DNA from: Tremella fuciformis
Taxonomy: Eukaryota > Basidiomycota > Tremellomycetes > Tremellales > Tremellaceae
DNA: 64,000 nucleotides
Direction of reading: 5' to 3'
NCBI GenBank assembly: GCA_032768795.1
Contig: CP136497.1
Location: forward strand, 1,056,501-1,120,500
Shown here: positions 55,412 through 64,000 of the stretch, in pieces
How the letters are laid out: every line of letters begins with the position of its first letter
Position numbering within the stretch: position 1 is the first letter of the stretch
Notes under the pieces: generated by a model
The model's input: the letters and a program-made list of their open reading frames with translations, nothing else
Told to the model about the DNA's origin: nothing
Database searches by the model: none
Translations under genes and position numbers: made by a program

Positions 55412-56445
55412 TGAATCGCACCCGATTCGCCTGCCGACAAGCGACCCAATAGAGCTCGACGTGCTCTTTCACGAGGTATCCTCGGATTTACGGTAGCTTC
55501 CGTGGTTCACCCGCAATCGCCTTCGCCATTTACACGGCTTCCGGCTTCTCTACCATCTCTGTCGCTTCACCTACAAACGCCAGAACGACACAGCACTCTA
55601 TCTACAGTGCAAGCACACGTCTTACGGCCCCTGAAGAGTCCAGCACTCACAGAAGGCCGAGATAACGGACGTTTACAACTTGGACGATTTCTCGCGTTCT
55701 ATCAGCCCGATCGGTCTCTCTGTTTTACACAACACTTGTGATCACTGCGTCTACCGTTCCTGTAAAGGATTTCGCAGTGCGGGGTGTTGTTCAAGAGATA
55801 TCAATTTATCATTTCCGAGAAACTCAGAATTTGGAGTTGAGTCTTTCAGCACCAGAAATCCGATTTCTCGCCCATCGCTGCACCGATCCGCCCGCCGCTT
55901 CTAGACAACATAACGGCACCTACGGACTGAATTTGGGCTTCAGTAGAGCTCAATTGGCTCACTCGTTCTCGAGTTATTGCCTTATTACTGCAATCGGATT
56001 TTCCGATTTAACAACATCATCACTGCTGCCCTATCGCTGGGTGAAATCGCGGCCTGCTGGGCTTGGCAGGTGAAGGCAAACGTCCTAGACCGCACTGCTA
56101 GGTCACATCGAGGGAGTTCAAGCAAATCCGGACTTGGCTCTGCAGAAATCAATTCTAGGCCGATCCCTAGCATTGCTGGAGCATCCAGGAGGTCGTACAC
56201 CGTTCCGGTGGCCGCAGAATCCAGTGAAACCTGGTGGGCAGCCTCTGAGCCTCTGGCAATTCAAGCTGCTCTCGCTTTCAGCTGAGTCTCTTTGAGAGTC
56301 TCATTCAAACTTTTGCGATTGCAGCTGACACTCGCATATTTAAAATTTCTCCTTCGCACACGATATACCTCCTACCGGTCAACCTTACCCCTCTCAACGG
56401 CAACCCAATCGGCCCGTCCGTTCTCGAGATATAATTATTGGCAGA
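55412..56445 (+). other. Element B 5' leader
   Basis: Over 1 kb between PBS and gag, long for Copia elements. It contains an open frame 55738-56073 partly conserved in element A. No recognised domain. Confidence 0.6.
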
Positions 56446-59400
56446 ATGGAGGAGAGCGAAATCAAAATCAAAGTTGTTACTCTGAAAGGCAGCGATAATT
56501 ATCCTCAATGGGAATCGCATATTGCCACCACTCTTATGGGCAAGGGCTTGCTTGCCTGCATCAGAACCGAGCCGATTTCGCCAATTTCAGCTGCAGACCA
56601 GCTCAAATTCGATAAATCGTTTGCGATAATTTTCCAGAGCCTCTCTGAGACCGTCCAGGCTGCTCTACCGGCTACAGTCAAAGATTGGACCTCCCCATCA
56701 CCCAAATCGCTTTGGGACGAGTTGAAACGGCAGCATTCTGCCTCTACTGGTGCCAGGCAGGCCGCTCTTTTCCAATCTCTTGCCAGGGCCGAAATTATCG
56801 ATGGAGAAGATCCGATGCCAATTCTAGCAGCCCAGCAGAGCGCCCATACTCAGCTCAACAGCTCTGGCGAAATTATTTCCGATAAAATCCTTGCTTTCTG
56901 CATGACTCTTGCTCTCCCTGAGTCATATGCGACCACAAAGCAGAATCTATGGATGCGACAGCCTCTCAGCTCTTCAGAGGTCAAATCGGCAGTCCAGGCT
57001 GAATATGAGAGGCGGAAAAATTCGGATTCAGCTACAGCTCTTGCTGCAATGAAGAGACCGGCATTCAAGCCAAATCGCCCCAGAGACATGTCAAAATATT
57101 GCGATTATCACCGGATTCATGGCCACAGCAATGCAGAGTGTCATAATCAGCAAAATCGGATCAAGCAGACACAAAGAATTCCGCCCAAGGCCGAGATTGC
57201 CTCCGTCAGCCCTGAGATCGATACCGACATTGGAACAGCATCTGCTTTCAATGCAGTAGCGACCGCATCCGCCCATCATGCAAAATGCGACCGCTATGAA
57301 TTTATTGTCGATTCTGGAGCAACACATCACATGTGTAATGATGCTCAAATGCTATCGGATCTGAAACCGGCTCAGAAAATGCAAGTCCGGTTTGGCAATT
57401 CAGCACATCTGCCTTGCAACATGACCGGCACTCTCTACCTTGCCGGAATCGCTTTTCCGGGCTGCCTCTATATTCCTGGGCTGGATCGGAACCTCATCTC
57501 GGTCTCTGCAACTCCACAAGGCTTGGGATGGAGATTTGCGGCCGGAAATGCAACCTTGTGCCAAATCAGCACCGGAAATACTTTTCTCAAAGCCCCAAAG
57601 CGATCCGGCCTCTATATATACCAGGAGGCAAGCGCATCAGCAAATATTGCTTCTGCAGCTGATTTACAAGACATCCATGAGCGACTTGGCCATTTGAATA
57701 TATCTGCAGTCATGAGAGTCATCAGGAGTGGAAGAATGGGCGATATCGAAATTTCAGCTTCAGATGCAAAGTCATTCCAGTGCCAAAGCTGCATTCTGGG
57801 CAAAACCGGCCGGCTTCCATCTTTGCCAAGCGATATCAGAGCATCTACACCGCTTGAGATCGTCCACATTGATTTATGGGGGCCTGCCAGAGTGGCCTCT
57901 GCAAATGGAGCTCGATATTTCCTCACTTGTTATGATGATTTCACCAGAAAAGCCCATCTCTATTTTCTGAAGCAAAAGTCTGGCGCATTTGAGGCGATTC
58001 AGCAATATATTGCTCTAGTTGAAAGACAGCTATCCACCAAAGTCAAGACAATCAGATCTGACAATGGTGGTGAATTCTCCTCTAATGAGTGGAAACAATT
58101 CATAAGGAATCACGGAATTCAGCATATTCAAGTCCCACCAGATGCGCACACTCAAAATGGGCGGGTTGAGCGATTGCATCTTACAATTCTCAATGGGGTC
58201 AGAACAGTCCTTGTTCATTCCGGATTACCTCAGAATCTATGGGCTGAGGCGGCAAATTATATAGCCTACACTCGGAATCGTACACCCTGTGGTCCAAAGC
58301 AGGAAATACCCGAAGACAAGTGGCAAAATCGAAATTGCCAAATTACACACCTTCAACCATTTGGCTGCAAAGCATTTTTCCGAAATCATACAGAGAAAAA
58401 CAAGCTGGCTCCAAGATATCAAGAGGGGATTCTTGTGGGGTATCAAGAGGCCACCAACAATTACCGGATATATTCCAAGGTGACCGGCAGCATCACAATC
58501 AGCCGGGATGTTATTTTTGCAAACACAGAAATCAATTCAGAGCAAATTGAAATTCCGGAATTGGAACTTAAGGGTTTACAGCCTCAAATCGAGTCCGATA
58601 AATCTGTCCTTTTGCAGGAAGATAGTCTGCAGGAGCCTCTACCGCCACCGACACAGGGAATGCAGGAGGTAGAGCGGTTCTTTCAAAATTTGGCAAATGA
58701 GCAAAAAGTCGCCAATCAAAATTTACAAATTCCAAATATCATTGAAAGAGATCATCATCGCCAAATTGCTGCAGAACGCCGCGCTTCTGCTGCACCACCG
58801 ATACCGCAGCAAGGGGGGCATAATGGCGATAATTCAAGCGACTCAGACTCATCAGATGAGCTGAATTTGCGAGATGATGAGGAATTTGAGAACGAAATTC
58901 AAGCTGCAAATGTTGCCTGTGCTATGCTTGCAACAAATATACCGCAAACATACTTGCAAGCGCGCAATTCTGGCGAGTGGGAGCACTGGAAATCCAGCAT
59001 GGATTCTGAGCTTGCCAAAATGGACAAATATCGAGTTTGGGCGGTTGTGGATCGCTCAAATCAAAGAGTCCTCAAAGGAAAATGGGTCTACACCAGAAAG
59101 ATCGATGGTGAAACCGGTAAACCTTCAACCTACAAGGCCAGATTTGTTGCCAAGGGCTATTCACAAATTGAAGGTCTCGATTTCAACGAGTTATTTGCCT
59201 CTGTTGCGCACAAGGACACCATCAGAGTCTTCCTGGCCTTGGTCAATCACTTCAACATGGAGTGTGACCAAGTAGACATCATTGCAGCCTTCCTCAATGG
59301 CGATTTGGAAGAGGAAATATATATGGAACCACCAGAAGGCTCCAACATTCCTGCGGGCAAAGTTTTGCGACTCAGAAAATCGCTCTATGGTCTCAAGCAG

Positions 59401-60492
59401 TCTCCTAGATGTTTCAACAAAGCTCTAGATCATTGGCTCCGGTCTCAAGGCCTCAAACCAACCTCTGCAGACCCCTGCCTTTACTACAAATTCGAAAATG
59501 GCAATTTCCTCATGCTCTCAGTTCATGTGGATGATCAGTTGATTGCTTGCAACAACAGAAAGTATTTGGACGCTTTCAAAAGCGCTCTCAACTCAGAATT
59601 TGAGTGTAAGGACTCAGGGCCGGTTTCCTATTTCCTAGGCTTCAATATTCATCGAGATCGGACTCAAAACAAGCTGTTCATGAGTCAAGAACATTATTTG
59701 GAGTCAATTTTGGACCGGTTTGGTATGAGTGACTGCAACCCAGCCAGAACTCCTCTGCCTACCAATTTTCGCCCCATTCCAGCCACAGATACCGAGTTTG
59801 AGGAGGCAAAGCATTACCCATATGCCCAAGCAGTGGGAGCCATTCTCTATGCCTCAACAATCACAAGACCGGATCTTGCCTTTCCAGCCTCTCTGCTGTC
59901 AAGATATATTTCCAAGTACAACACAGAGCACTGGAAAGCGGCCAAACATCTGCTTCGGTATATCAGAGGCACCACAGACCTTTGTTTGACCTTCAACAAA
60001 GAGAACTCAAACAGAATTGCTCTGGGCTATGCAGATGCAGACTGGGGAGGCGATCTAGACACCAGGAGATCAACCACAGGCTACATCTTCAAAGTCTATG
60101 GTGGAGTTGTGGCCTGGAAAAGTCGGCGACAAAATACAGTGGCGCTTTCTACCACAGAAGCAGAGCTCATGGCCTCTTCTGAAGCAACCAGGCAAGCCAT
60201 TTGGCTCAGGCAACTTCTCAGTGATCTCCAGCTTGAATTGGAACAGCCATTGCCAATTCTAAACGACAACAATGGAGCAATTGCCTTGTCAAAGAACCCA
60301 GTCAACCATGACAAGTCAAAGCACATTGACATGAGACACAAATTTGTCAGGGAGAAGGTGGAGGACAACACAGTGACCCTATCACATGTCCCATCAGCTG
60401 AGAACATGGCAGATCTCCTCACCAAGGCGCTCCCAGCAGAGGTATTCAACAGGCTGAGGGAGTTACTTGGAGTTCAGCAAAGATCAGATTGA
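56446..60492 (+). CDS. Copia-type gag-pol polyprotein, element B
   Basis: 1,348-codon single frame. Gag: MEESEIKIKVVTLKGSDNYP, with the Copia gag domain (LWDELKRQHSASTGARQAAL) and, at about residue 222, a knuckle CDYHRIHGHSNAEC, i.e. C-x2-H-x4-H-x4-C. Protease: FIVDSGATHHMCND. Integrase: HERLGHLNISAVMRVIRSGR with CQSCILGK, then the D, D and E of VHIDLWGPA, IRSDNGGEF and GRVERLHL. Reverse transcriptase: NGDLEEEIYMEPPEG and LSVHVDDQLIAC (HVDD in place of the common YVDD). RNase H: GYADADWGGDLDTRRSTTGY to LSTTEAELMASSEATRQAIW. It ends LLGVQQRSD. Gag and pol are fused without frameshift, as usual for Copia. Confidence 0.96.
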   Translation: MEESEIKIKVVTLKGSDNYPQWESHIATTLMGKGLLACIRTEPISPISAADQLKFDKSFAIIFQSLSETVQAALPATVKDWTSPSPKSLWDELKRQHSASTGARQAALFQSLARAEIIDGEDPMPILAAQQSAHTQLNSSGEIISDKILAFCMTLALPESYATTKQNLWMRQPLSSSEVKSAVQAEYERRKNSDSATALAAMKRPAFKPNRPRDMSKYCDYHRIHGHSNAECHNQQNRIKQTQRIPPKAEIASVSPEIDTDIGTASAFNAVATASAHHAKCDRYEFIVDSGATHHMCNDAQMLSDLKPAQKMQVRFGNSAHLPCNMTGTLYLAGIAFPGCLYIPGLDRNLISVSATPQGLGWRFAAGNATLCQISTGNTFLKAPKRSGLYIYQEASASANIASAADLQDIHERLGHLNISAVMRVIRSGRMGDIEISASDAKSFQCQSCILGKTGRLPSLPSDIRASTPLEIVHIDLWGPARVASANGARYFLTCYDDFTRKAHLYFLKQKSGAFEAIQQYIALVERQLSTKVKTIRSDNGGEFSSNEWKQFIRNHGIQHIQVPPDAHTQNGRVERLHLTILNGVRTVLVHSGLPQNLWAEAANYIAYTRNRTPCGPKQEIPEDKWQNRNCQITHLQPFGCKAFFRNHTEKNKLAPRYQEGILVGYQEATNNYRIYSKVTGSITISRDVIFANTEINSEQIEIPELELKGLQPQIESDKSVLLQEDSLQEPLPPPTQGMQEVERFFQNLANEQKVANQNLQIPNIIERDHHRQIAAERRASAAPPIPQQGGHNGDNSSDSDSSDELNLRDDEEFENEIQAANVACAMLATNIPQTYLQARNSGEWEHWKSSMDSELAKMDKYRVWAVVDRSNQRVLKGKWVYTRKIDGETGKPSTYKARFVAKGYSQIEGLDFNELFASVAHKDTIRVFLALVNHFNMECDQVDIIAAFLNGDLEEEIYMEPPEGSNIPAGKVLRLRKSLYGLKQSPRCFNKALDHWLRSQGLKPTSADPCLYYKFENGNFLMLSVHVDDQLIACNNRKYLDAFKSALNSEFECKDSGPVSYFLGFNIHRDRTQNKLFMSQEHYLESILDRFGMSDCNPARTPLPTNFRPIPATDTEFEEAKHYPYAQAVGAILYASTITRPDLAFPASLLSRYISKYNTEHWKAAKHLLRYIRGTTDLCLTFNKENSNRIALGYADADWGGDLDTRRSTTGYIFKVYGGVVAWKSRRQNTVALSTTEAELMASSEATRQAIWLRQLLSDLQLELEQPLPILNDNNGAIALSKNPVNHDKSKHIDMRHKFVREKVEDNTVTLSHVPSAENMADLLTKALPAEVFNRLRELLGVQQRSD

Positions 60493-60499
60493 GTGGGAG
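60487..60499 (+). other. Polypurine tract of element B
   Basis: Purine-rich GATTGAGTGGGAG immediately before the 3' LTR; the same GAGTGGGAG precedes the 3' LTRs of elements A and E. Confidence 0.7.
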
Positions 60500-60652
60500 T
60501 GTCAGAATTGTGAGCAATACTGATCTGTGCCACACTGCCACACTGCCACATCGCTTTATACCTTTCCTATTACATAAGAAAACTCTTGTAGCTTCGCTTT
60601 TCCTGCTCTGTGAGCAGGGAACTGTCTCTATGCATTTCTTATCCATCCGACA
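60500..60652 (+). repeat. 3' LTR of element B
   Basis: 153 bp, identical by reading to the 5' LTR; followed by the GCATC duplication and then element A sequence. Confidence 0.93.
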
Positions 60653-61163
60653 GCATCCAGAGATTCTGCTTTGTAGTTGCATATGACTCAGGGAGAGCAA
60701 GAGTCATGCAGAATGCAAGGATTTTATCGGATATAATTTCGCCTGAGCTGTTCAGCTGGGTGTGGGCGCTCTGTTGGGCTGCTAGGACCGGCATTGGATC
60801 TTCTCCATCGATAATTGAAGCTCTGGCAAGCGATTGGAATAAAGCGGCCTGCCTGGCACCGGTTGAGGCTGAATGCTGCCGCTTAATTTCGTCCCAAAGA
60901 GCCTTGGGTGAGGGCGATGTCCAGTCTTTGACTGAGGCTGGCAGGGCGGCTTGGACGGTCTCAGAGAGCGACTGAAAGATGATGGAAAAGGCCTTATCGA
61001 ATTTGAGCTGTTCTGCAGCTGAAATTGGCGAAATCGGTTCGGTTCTGATGCAGGCAAGCAGTCCCTTGCCCATGAGGGTGGTGGCGATATGCGATTCCCA
61101 TTGAGGATAATTATCGCTGCCTTTCAAAGTAACAACTTTGATTTTGATTTCGCTCTCCTCCAT
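60653..61163 (-). pseudogene. Element A gag N-terminal part
   Basis: Starts MEESEIKIKVVTLKGSDNYP like element B's gag and runs to ATTKQNLWM, where element B interrupts it; beyond that the frame reads four foreign residues and stops. The sequence is about 95% identical to the element B counterpart by eye. Confidence 0.9.
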
Positions 61164-62215
61164 TTCCAAAAAATTATTTCTCAAGAACGGCTCGATCAAA
61201 TTCGGTTTTGTTGATAGGGATGATAGAGGCCGTTGCGAAGTATATTGTGTGCAAAGGAGAGATTTTAAATATCCGGGTGTCAGCTGCAATCGCAAAAGTT
61301 TGAATGAGACTCTCAGAGAGACTCAGCTGAAAGCGAGAGCAGCTTGAATTGCCAGAAGGCTCAGAGGCTGCCCACCAGGTTTCACTGGATTCTGCGGCCA
61401 CCGGAACGGTGTACGACCTCCTGGGTGCTCCACCAAGCCTGGGAATCGGCCCAAGGTTTGATTTCTGCAGAGCCAGGTCCGGATTTGCTTGAACTCCCTC
61501 GGTGTAACCTAGACCGGCCAGGACGTTTGCCTTCACCTGCCAAGCCCAGCAGGCCGCGATTTCGCCCAGCGATAGGGCAGAAGCAATGATGTTGAGAAAT
61601 CGGAAATCCGATTTCAGGAATGATGGAATTACTCGAGAACAAGTCGGCCGATTGTGCTCTGCCGGTGCTGAAATATAGCCTGTAGTGGCCCCTATGTTGT
61701 GTGGGAACGGCAGGCGGATCGGTGGAGTAATGGGCGAGAAATCGATTTCCTGGTGTTGGAAGACTCAACTCCAAATTTGCAGTTTGCCGAAATTGATAAA
61801 TCGATATCTCGGGAACGGTACTAGCTGCCGGGCTGTGCTTTACCGTGACGATGGATCCAACAACAGACGGTGCTGTGTAAAACGGAGAGATCGATCGGGT
61901 GGCTAGATCGCGAGAAATTGTTGAAGTTGTGAACGTCCGTTATCCCGGCCTTCTGTGAGTGCTGGACTCTTCAGGGGCCGTAAGACGTGTGTTCGCACTG
62001 TAGAGAAAGTGCTGTGTTCTTCTGGCGCTTGTAGGTGAAGCGACAGAGATGGTAGGTAGGGAGGAGGGTAGCCGGAAACCGAGTATTTGGCAAAGGCGAT
62101 TGCGGGTGAACCGCTGAAGCTACCGAAAATCCGAGGGTACCTCGTGAAAGAGCGCGTCGAGCTCTATTGGGTCACTTGTCGGCAGGCGAATCGGATGCGA
62201 TTCAGGCTCATAACC
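61164..62215 (-). other. Element A 5' leader
   Basis: About 1,050 nt between PBS and gag. It contains an open stretch (about 61382-61800) that corresponds in frame to a leader reading frame in element B (ELSLPTPGNRFLAH versus ELSLSAPEIRFLAH). It may be an extra small ORF or simply conserved RNA. Confidence 0.6.
62205..62215 (-). other. Primer-binding site of element A
   Basis: GGTTATGAGCC directly after the 5' LTR (minus strand), same as in element B; complementary to the initiator tRNA-Met anticodon stem-loop. Confidence 0.75.
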
Positions 62216-62367
62216 TGTCGGATGATATGAAGTGCATAAGACATGTTCCCTGCTCAGAGAGCAGGAAAAGCGACGCTATAGAGTTTCCTTATGTAATAGG
62301 AAAGGGCTAGAAGCGATGTTGCAGTGTGGCAGTGTGGCACAGATCAGGATTGCTCACAATTCCGACA
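62216..62367 (-). repeat. 5' LTR of element A
   Basis: 152 bp, identical by reading to 51545-51696; followed by the TGTCT target duplication at 62368-62372. Confidence 0.9.
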
Positions 62368-62397
62368 TGTCTCTATCCACTTCTTATTCATTTGACA
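62368..62397 (+). repeat. LTR D, right part
   Basis: Continuation of the LTR begun at 51409, starting with the duplicated TGTCT and ending TTGACA at 62397. Confidence 0.75.
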
Positions 62398-62600
62398 ATG
62401 CGCACACTCAGAACGGGCGAGTCGAGAGATACCACCTCACAATTGTCGCACTCAAAGGGGTTTGCCACCCGTTCTGCCACCCATTCAATGAGAAAGATTT
62501 TCCTACTGCCAATATTTCTTGAGTGCAATCGATGGTCCTCTCTGCAGTTCTGTCTATACTTACTGGGAATGGCAAGATGGCTGAAGGTCGCCAAGTAGGA
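62398..62600 (+). other. Short interval with an integrase-like fragment
   Basis: Right after LTR D the DNA reads AHTQNGRVERYHLTI, matching the Copia integrase catalytic-Glu region (AHTQNGRVERLHLTI in element B), then loses similarity. A 40-50-bp scrap of another element, or a rearrangement product. Confidence 0.5.
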
Positions 62601-62750
62601 TGTCGGATGATATGAAATGCATAGAGACATCTGTTGCTCAGAGAGCAGGAAAAGCGATGCTACAACTCTGAAACATTTCAGGGGAAGGAGTAGAAGCGAT
62701 GTGGCAGTGTGGCAGTGTGGCAGAGATCAGGATTGCTCACAATTCCGACA
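62601..62750 (-). repeat. 3' LTR of element E
   Basis: 150 bp, clearly related to but diverged from the LTRs of element A. Confidence 0.88.
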
Positions 62751-62757
62751 CTCCCAC

Positions 62758-64000
62758 TCAATCTGATCTTTGCTGCACTCCAAGTAGATCCCTCAGCCTG
62801 TTGAATACCTCTGCTGGAAGCGATTTGGTGAGGAGATCCGCCATGTTCTCAGCTGATGGAACATGTGATAGAGTCACTGTGTTGTCCTCCACCTTCTCCC
62901 TGACAAACTTGTGTCTCATATCAATGTGCTTTGACTTGTCATGGTTCACTGGGTTCTTTGACAAAGCAATTGCTCCATTGTTGTCGTTTAGGATTGGCAG
63001 GGGCTCCTCCAGACCAAGCTGAAGATCACTGAGAAGTTGCCTGAGCCAAATGGCTTGCCTGGTTGCTTCAGAAGAGGCCATAAGCTCTGCTTCTGTGGTG
63101 GAAAGCGCCACTGTATTTTGCCGCCGACTCTTCCAGGCAACTATGCCACCATAGACCTTGAAGATATAGCCTGTAGTCGATCTCCTTGTGTCTAGATCGC
63201 CTCCCCAGTCTGCATCTGCATATCCCAGAGCAATTCTGTTGGAGTTATCTTTGTTGAAGGTCAAACAAAGGTCTGTGGTGCCTCTGATGTACCGAAGTAA
63301 ATGTTTGGCCGCTTTCCAGTGCTCTGTATTATATTTGCTGATATATCTTGATAGCAAGGAAGCTGGGAAAGCGAGATCCGGTCTTGTGATTGTTGAGGCA
63401 TAAAGAATTGCTCCCACTGCTTGGGCATATGGGTAATGCTTTGCCTCCTCATACTCGGTATCTGTGGCTGGAATAGGGCGAAAATTGGTAGGCAGAGGAG
63501 TTCTGGCTGGATTGCAGTCACTCATACCAAACCGGTCCAAAATCGACTCCAAGTAATGCTCCTGTGACATGAACAGCTTGTTCTGAGTCCGATCTCGATG
63601 TATATTGAATCCCAGGAAGTAGGAGACTGGTCCTGAGTCCTTGCACTCAAATTCCGCATTCAGAGCAATTTTGAAAGCGTCCAAATATTTCCTGTTGTTG
63701 CAAGCAATCAACTGATCATCCACATGAACTGAGAGCATGAGGAAATTGCCATTTTCGAATTTGTAGTAGAGGCAGGGGTCTGCTGAAGTCGGTTTGAGGC
63801 CTTGGGACCGAAGCCAAGTATCTAGAGCTTTGTTGAAGCATCTCGGAGACTGCTTGAGGCCATAAAGCGATTTTCTGAGTCGCAAAATTTTGCCTGCAGG
63901 AATATTGGAGCCCTCTGGTGGTTCCATATATATCTCCTCCTCTAAATCGCCATTGAGGAAAGCAGCAATGATGTCTACTTGGTCACACTCCATGTTGAAA
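62758..64000 (-). CDS. Element E pol, C-terminal part (reverse transcriptase and RNase H)
   Basis: Open frame from the window edge through the RT block (AAFLNGDLEEEIYMEPPEG, LSVHVDDQLIAC) and RNase H (GYADADWGGDLDTRRSTTGY) to LLGVQQRSD. No stop or frameshift was seen. The N-terminal part lies outside the window. Confidence 0.9.
   Translation of the reverse strand, partial: FNMECDQVDIIAAFLNGDLEEEIYMEPPEGSNIPAGKILRLRKSLYGLKQSPRCFNKALDTWLRSQGLKPTSADPCLYYKFENGNFLMLSVHVDDQLIACNNRKYLDAFKIALNAEFECKDSGPVSYFLGFNIHRDRTQNKLFMSQEHYLESILDRFGMSDCNPARTPLPTNFRPIPATDTEYEEAKHYPYAQAVGAILYASTITRPDLAFPASLLSRYISKYNTEHWKAAKHLLRYIRGTTDLCLTFNKDNSNRIALGYADADWGGDLDTRRSTTGYIFKVYGGIVAWKSRRQNTVALSTTEAELMASSEATRQAIWLRQLLSDLQLGLEEPLPILNDNNGAIALSKNPVNHDKSKHIDMRHKFVREKVEDNTVTLSHVPSAENMADLLTKSLPAEVFNRLRDLLGVQQRSD

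Larger units (their letters stand above)
55248..60652 (+). mobile_element. Ty1/Copia element B, complete and apparently intact
   Basis: 5,405-bp LTR retrotransposon inserted in element A's gag. It has two identical 153-bp LTRs, PBS, a single uninterrupted gag-pol ORF, a purine-rich tract before the 3' LTR, and perfect GCATC target duplications (55243-55247, 60653-60657). Every feature needed for autonomous retrotransposition is visible. It is the youngest layer of the nest. Confidence 0.95.
51545..62367 (-). mobile_element. Ty1/Copia element A, full length, interrupted by element B
   Basis: Minus-strand LTR retrotransposon of about 5.4 kb once the inserted element B is removed. Its LTRs (51545-51696 and 62216-62367, 152 bp) read identically, and TGTCT target duplications flank it. 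PBS is at 62205-62215 next to the 5' LTR. The gag-pol frame is open on both sides of the insertion and would be uninterrupted but for element B, which landed in gag with a GCATC duplication (55243-55247 and 60653-60657). Confidence 0.92.
62601..64000 (-). mobile_element. Ty1/Copia element E, partial (cut by window end)
   Basis: Same family on the minus strand: 3' LTR 62601-62750 (150 bp, TGTCGG...CCGACA), then pol up to the window end. The 5 bp outside the LTR are TAGGA (62596-62600); the matching duplication would lie beyond 64,000. Confidence 0.88.

Noticed and set aside
60639..61295. Separate small gag-only element on the minus strand
   Set aside because: It is the displaced N-terminal part of element A, shown by the GCATC duplication and continuity with 55242 leftwards.

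Overview
The window is nuclear DNA of a fungus. Nearly every gene is split by short introns (about 31-60 nt, GT or occasionally GC donors, AG acceptors). Protein families, intron density and gene spacing fit a basidiomycete yeast, most likely Tremellomycetes; the species cannot be named from sequence alone. No bacterial-type operons, CRISPR arrays, rRNA or tRNA genes were seen.

Positions 1-18,093 and 21,460-33,005 hold ordinary single-copy genes: a GGA adaptor (cut by the window edge), complex I subunit NDUFA9, a beta-carbonic anhydrase, a GNAT acetyltransferase, a PDAP1-like phosphoprotein, two unrecognised or regulatory genes, MON1, a BCS1-like AAA ATPase, eIF2B gamma, CDP-diacylglycerol synthase, a conserved unknown, an ALKBH6-like dioxygenase, an Apq12-like and a SUR7/PalI-like membrane protein, and transketolase. 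An intact pogo/Fot1-type DNA transposon with matched terminal inverted repeats and TA target duplication sits just upstream of eIF2B gamma (18,245-20,062).

Positions 33,260-50,168 look like accessory metabolism. They hold a PLP-dependent aromatic amino acid decarboxylase-like enzyme whose catalytic-loop Tyr is Phe, an EI24-family membrane protein, a secreted DPP-V-like protein that has lost its catalytic residues, a short-chain dehydrogenase, a 2-oxoglutarate/Fe(II) oxygenase, a Zn2Cys6 transcription factor, and two divergently transcribed MFS transporters (DHA2-like and Dal5/ACS-like). This may be a small catabolic or secondary-metabolite cluster. Two near-identical 683-bp elements with Helitron hallmarks (5' TC, 3' CTAG, insertion between A and T, no duplication) lie in opposite orientation at 29,097-29,779 and 45,323-46,005. 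Each supplies the same 12-codon C-terminal tail to the gene that runs into it.

Positions 50,169-64,000 are a retrotransposon nest: a solo LTR with perfect 5-bp target duplication, then one Ty1/Copia family nested in itself. An old LTR (D) is split by full-length element A (minus strand), whose gag is split by intact full-length element B (plus strand); a fourth copy (E) runs off the right edge. The LTRs of A and of B are identical in pairs, so both insertions are recent. The primer-binding site matches the anticodon stem-loop of initiator tRNA-Met, as in Drosophila copia.
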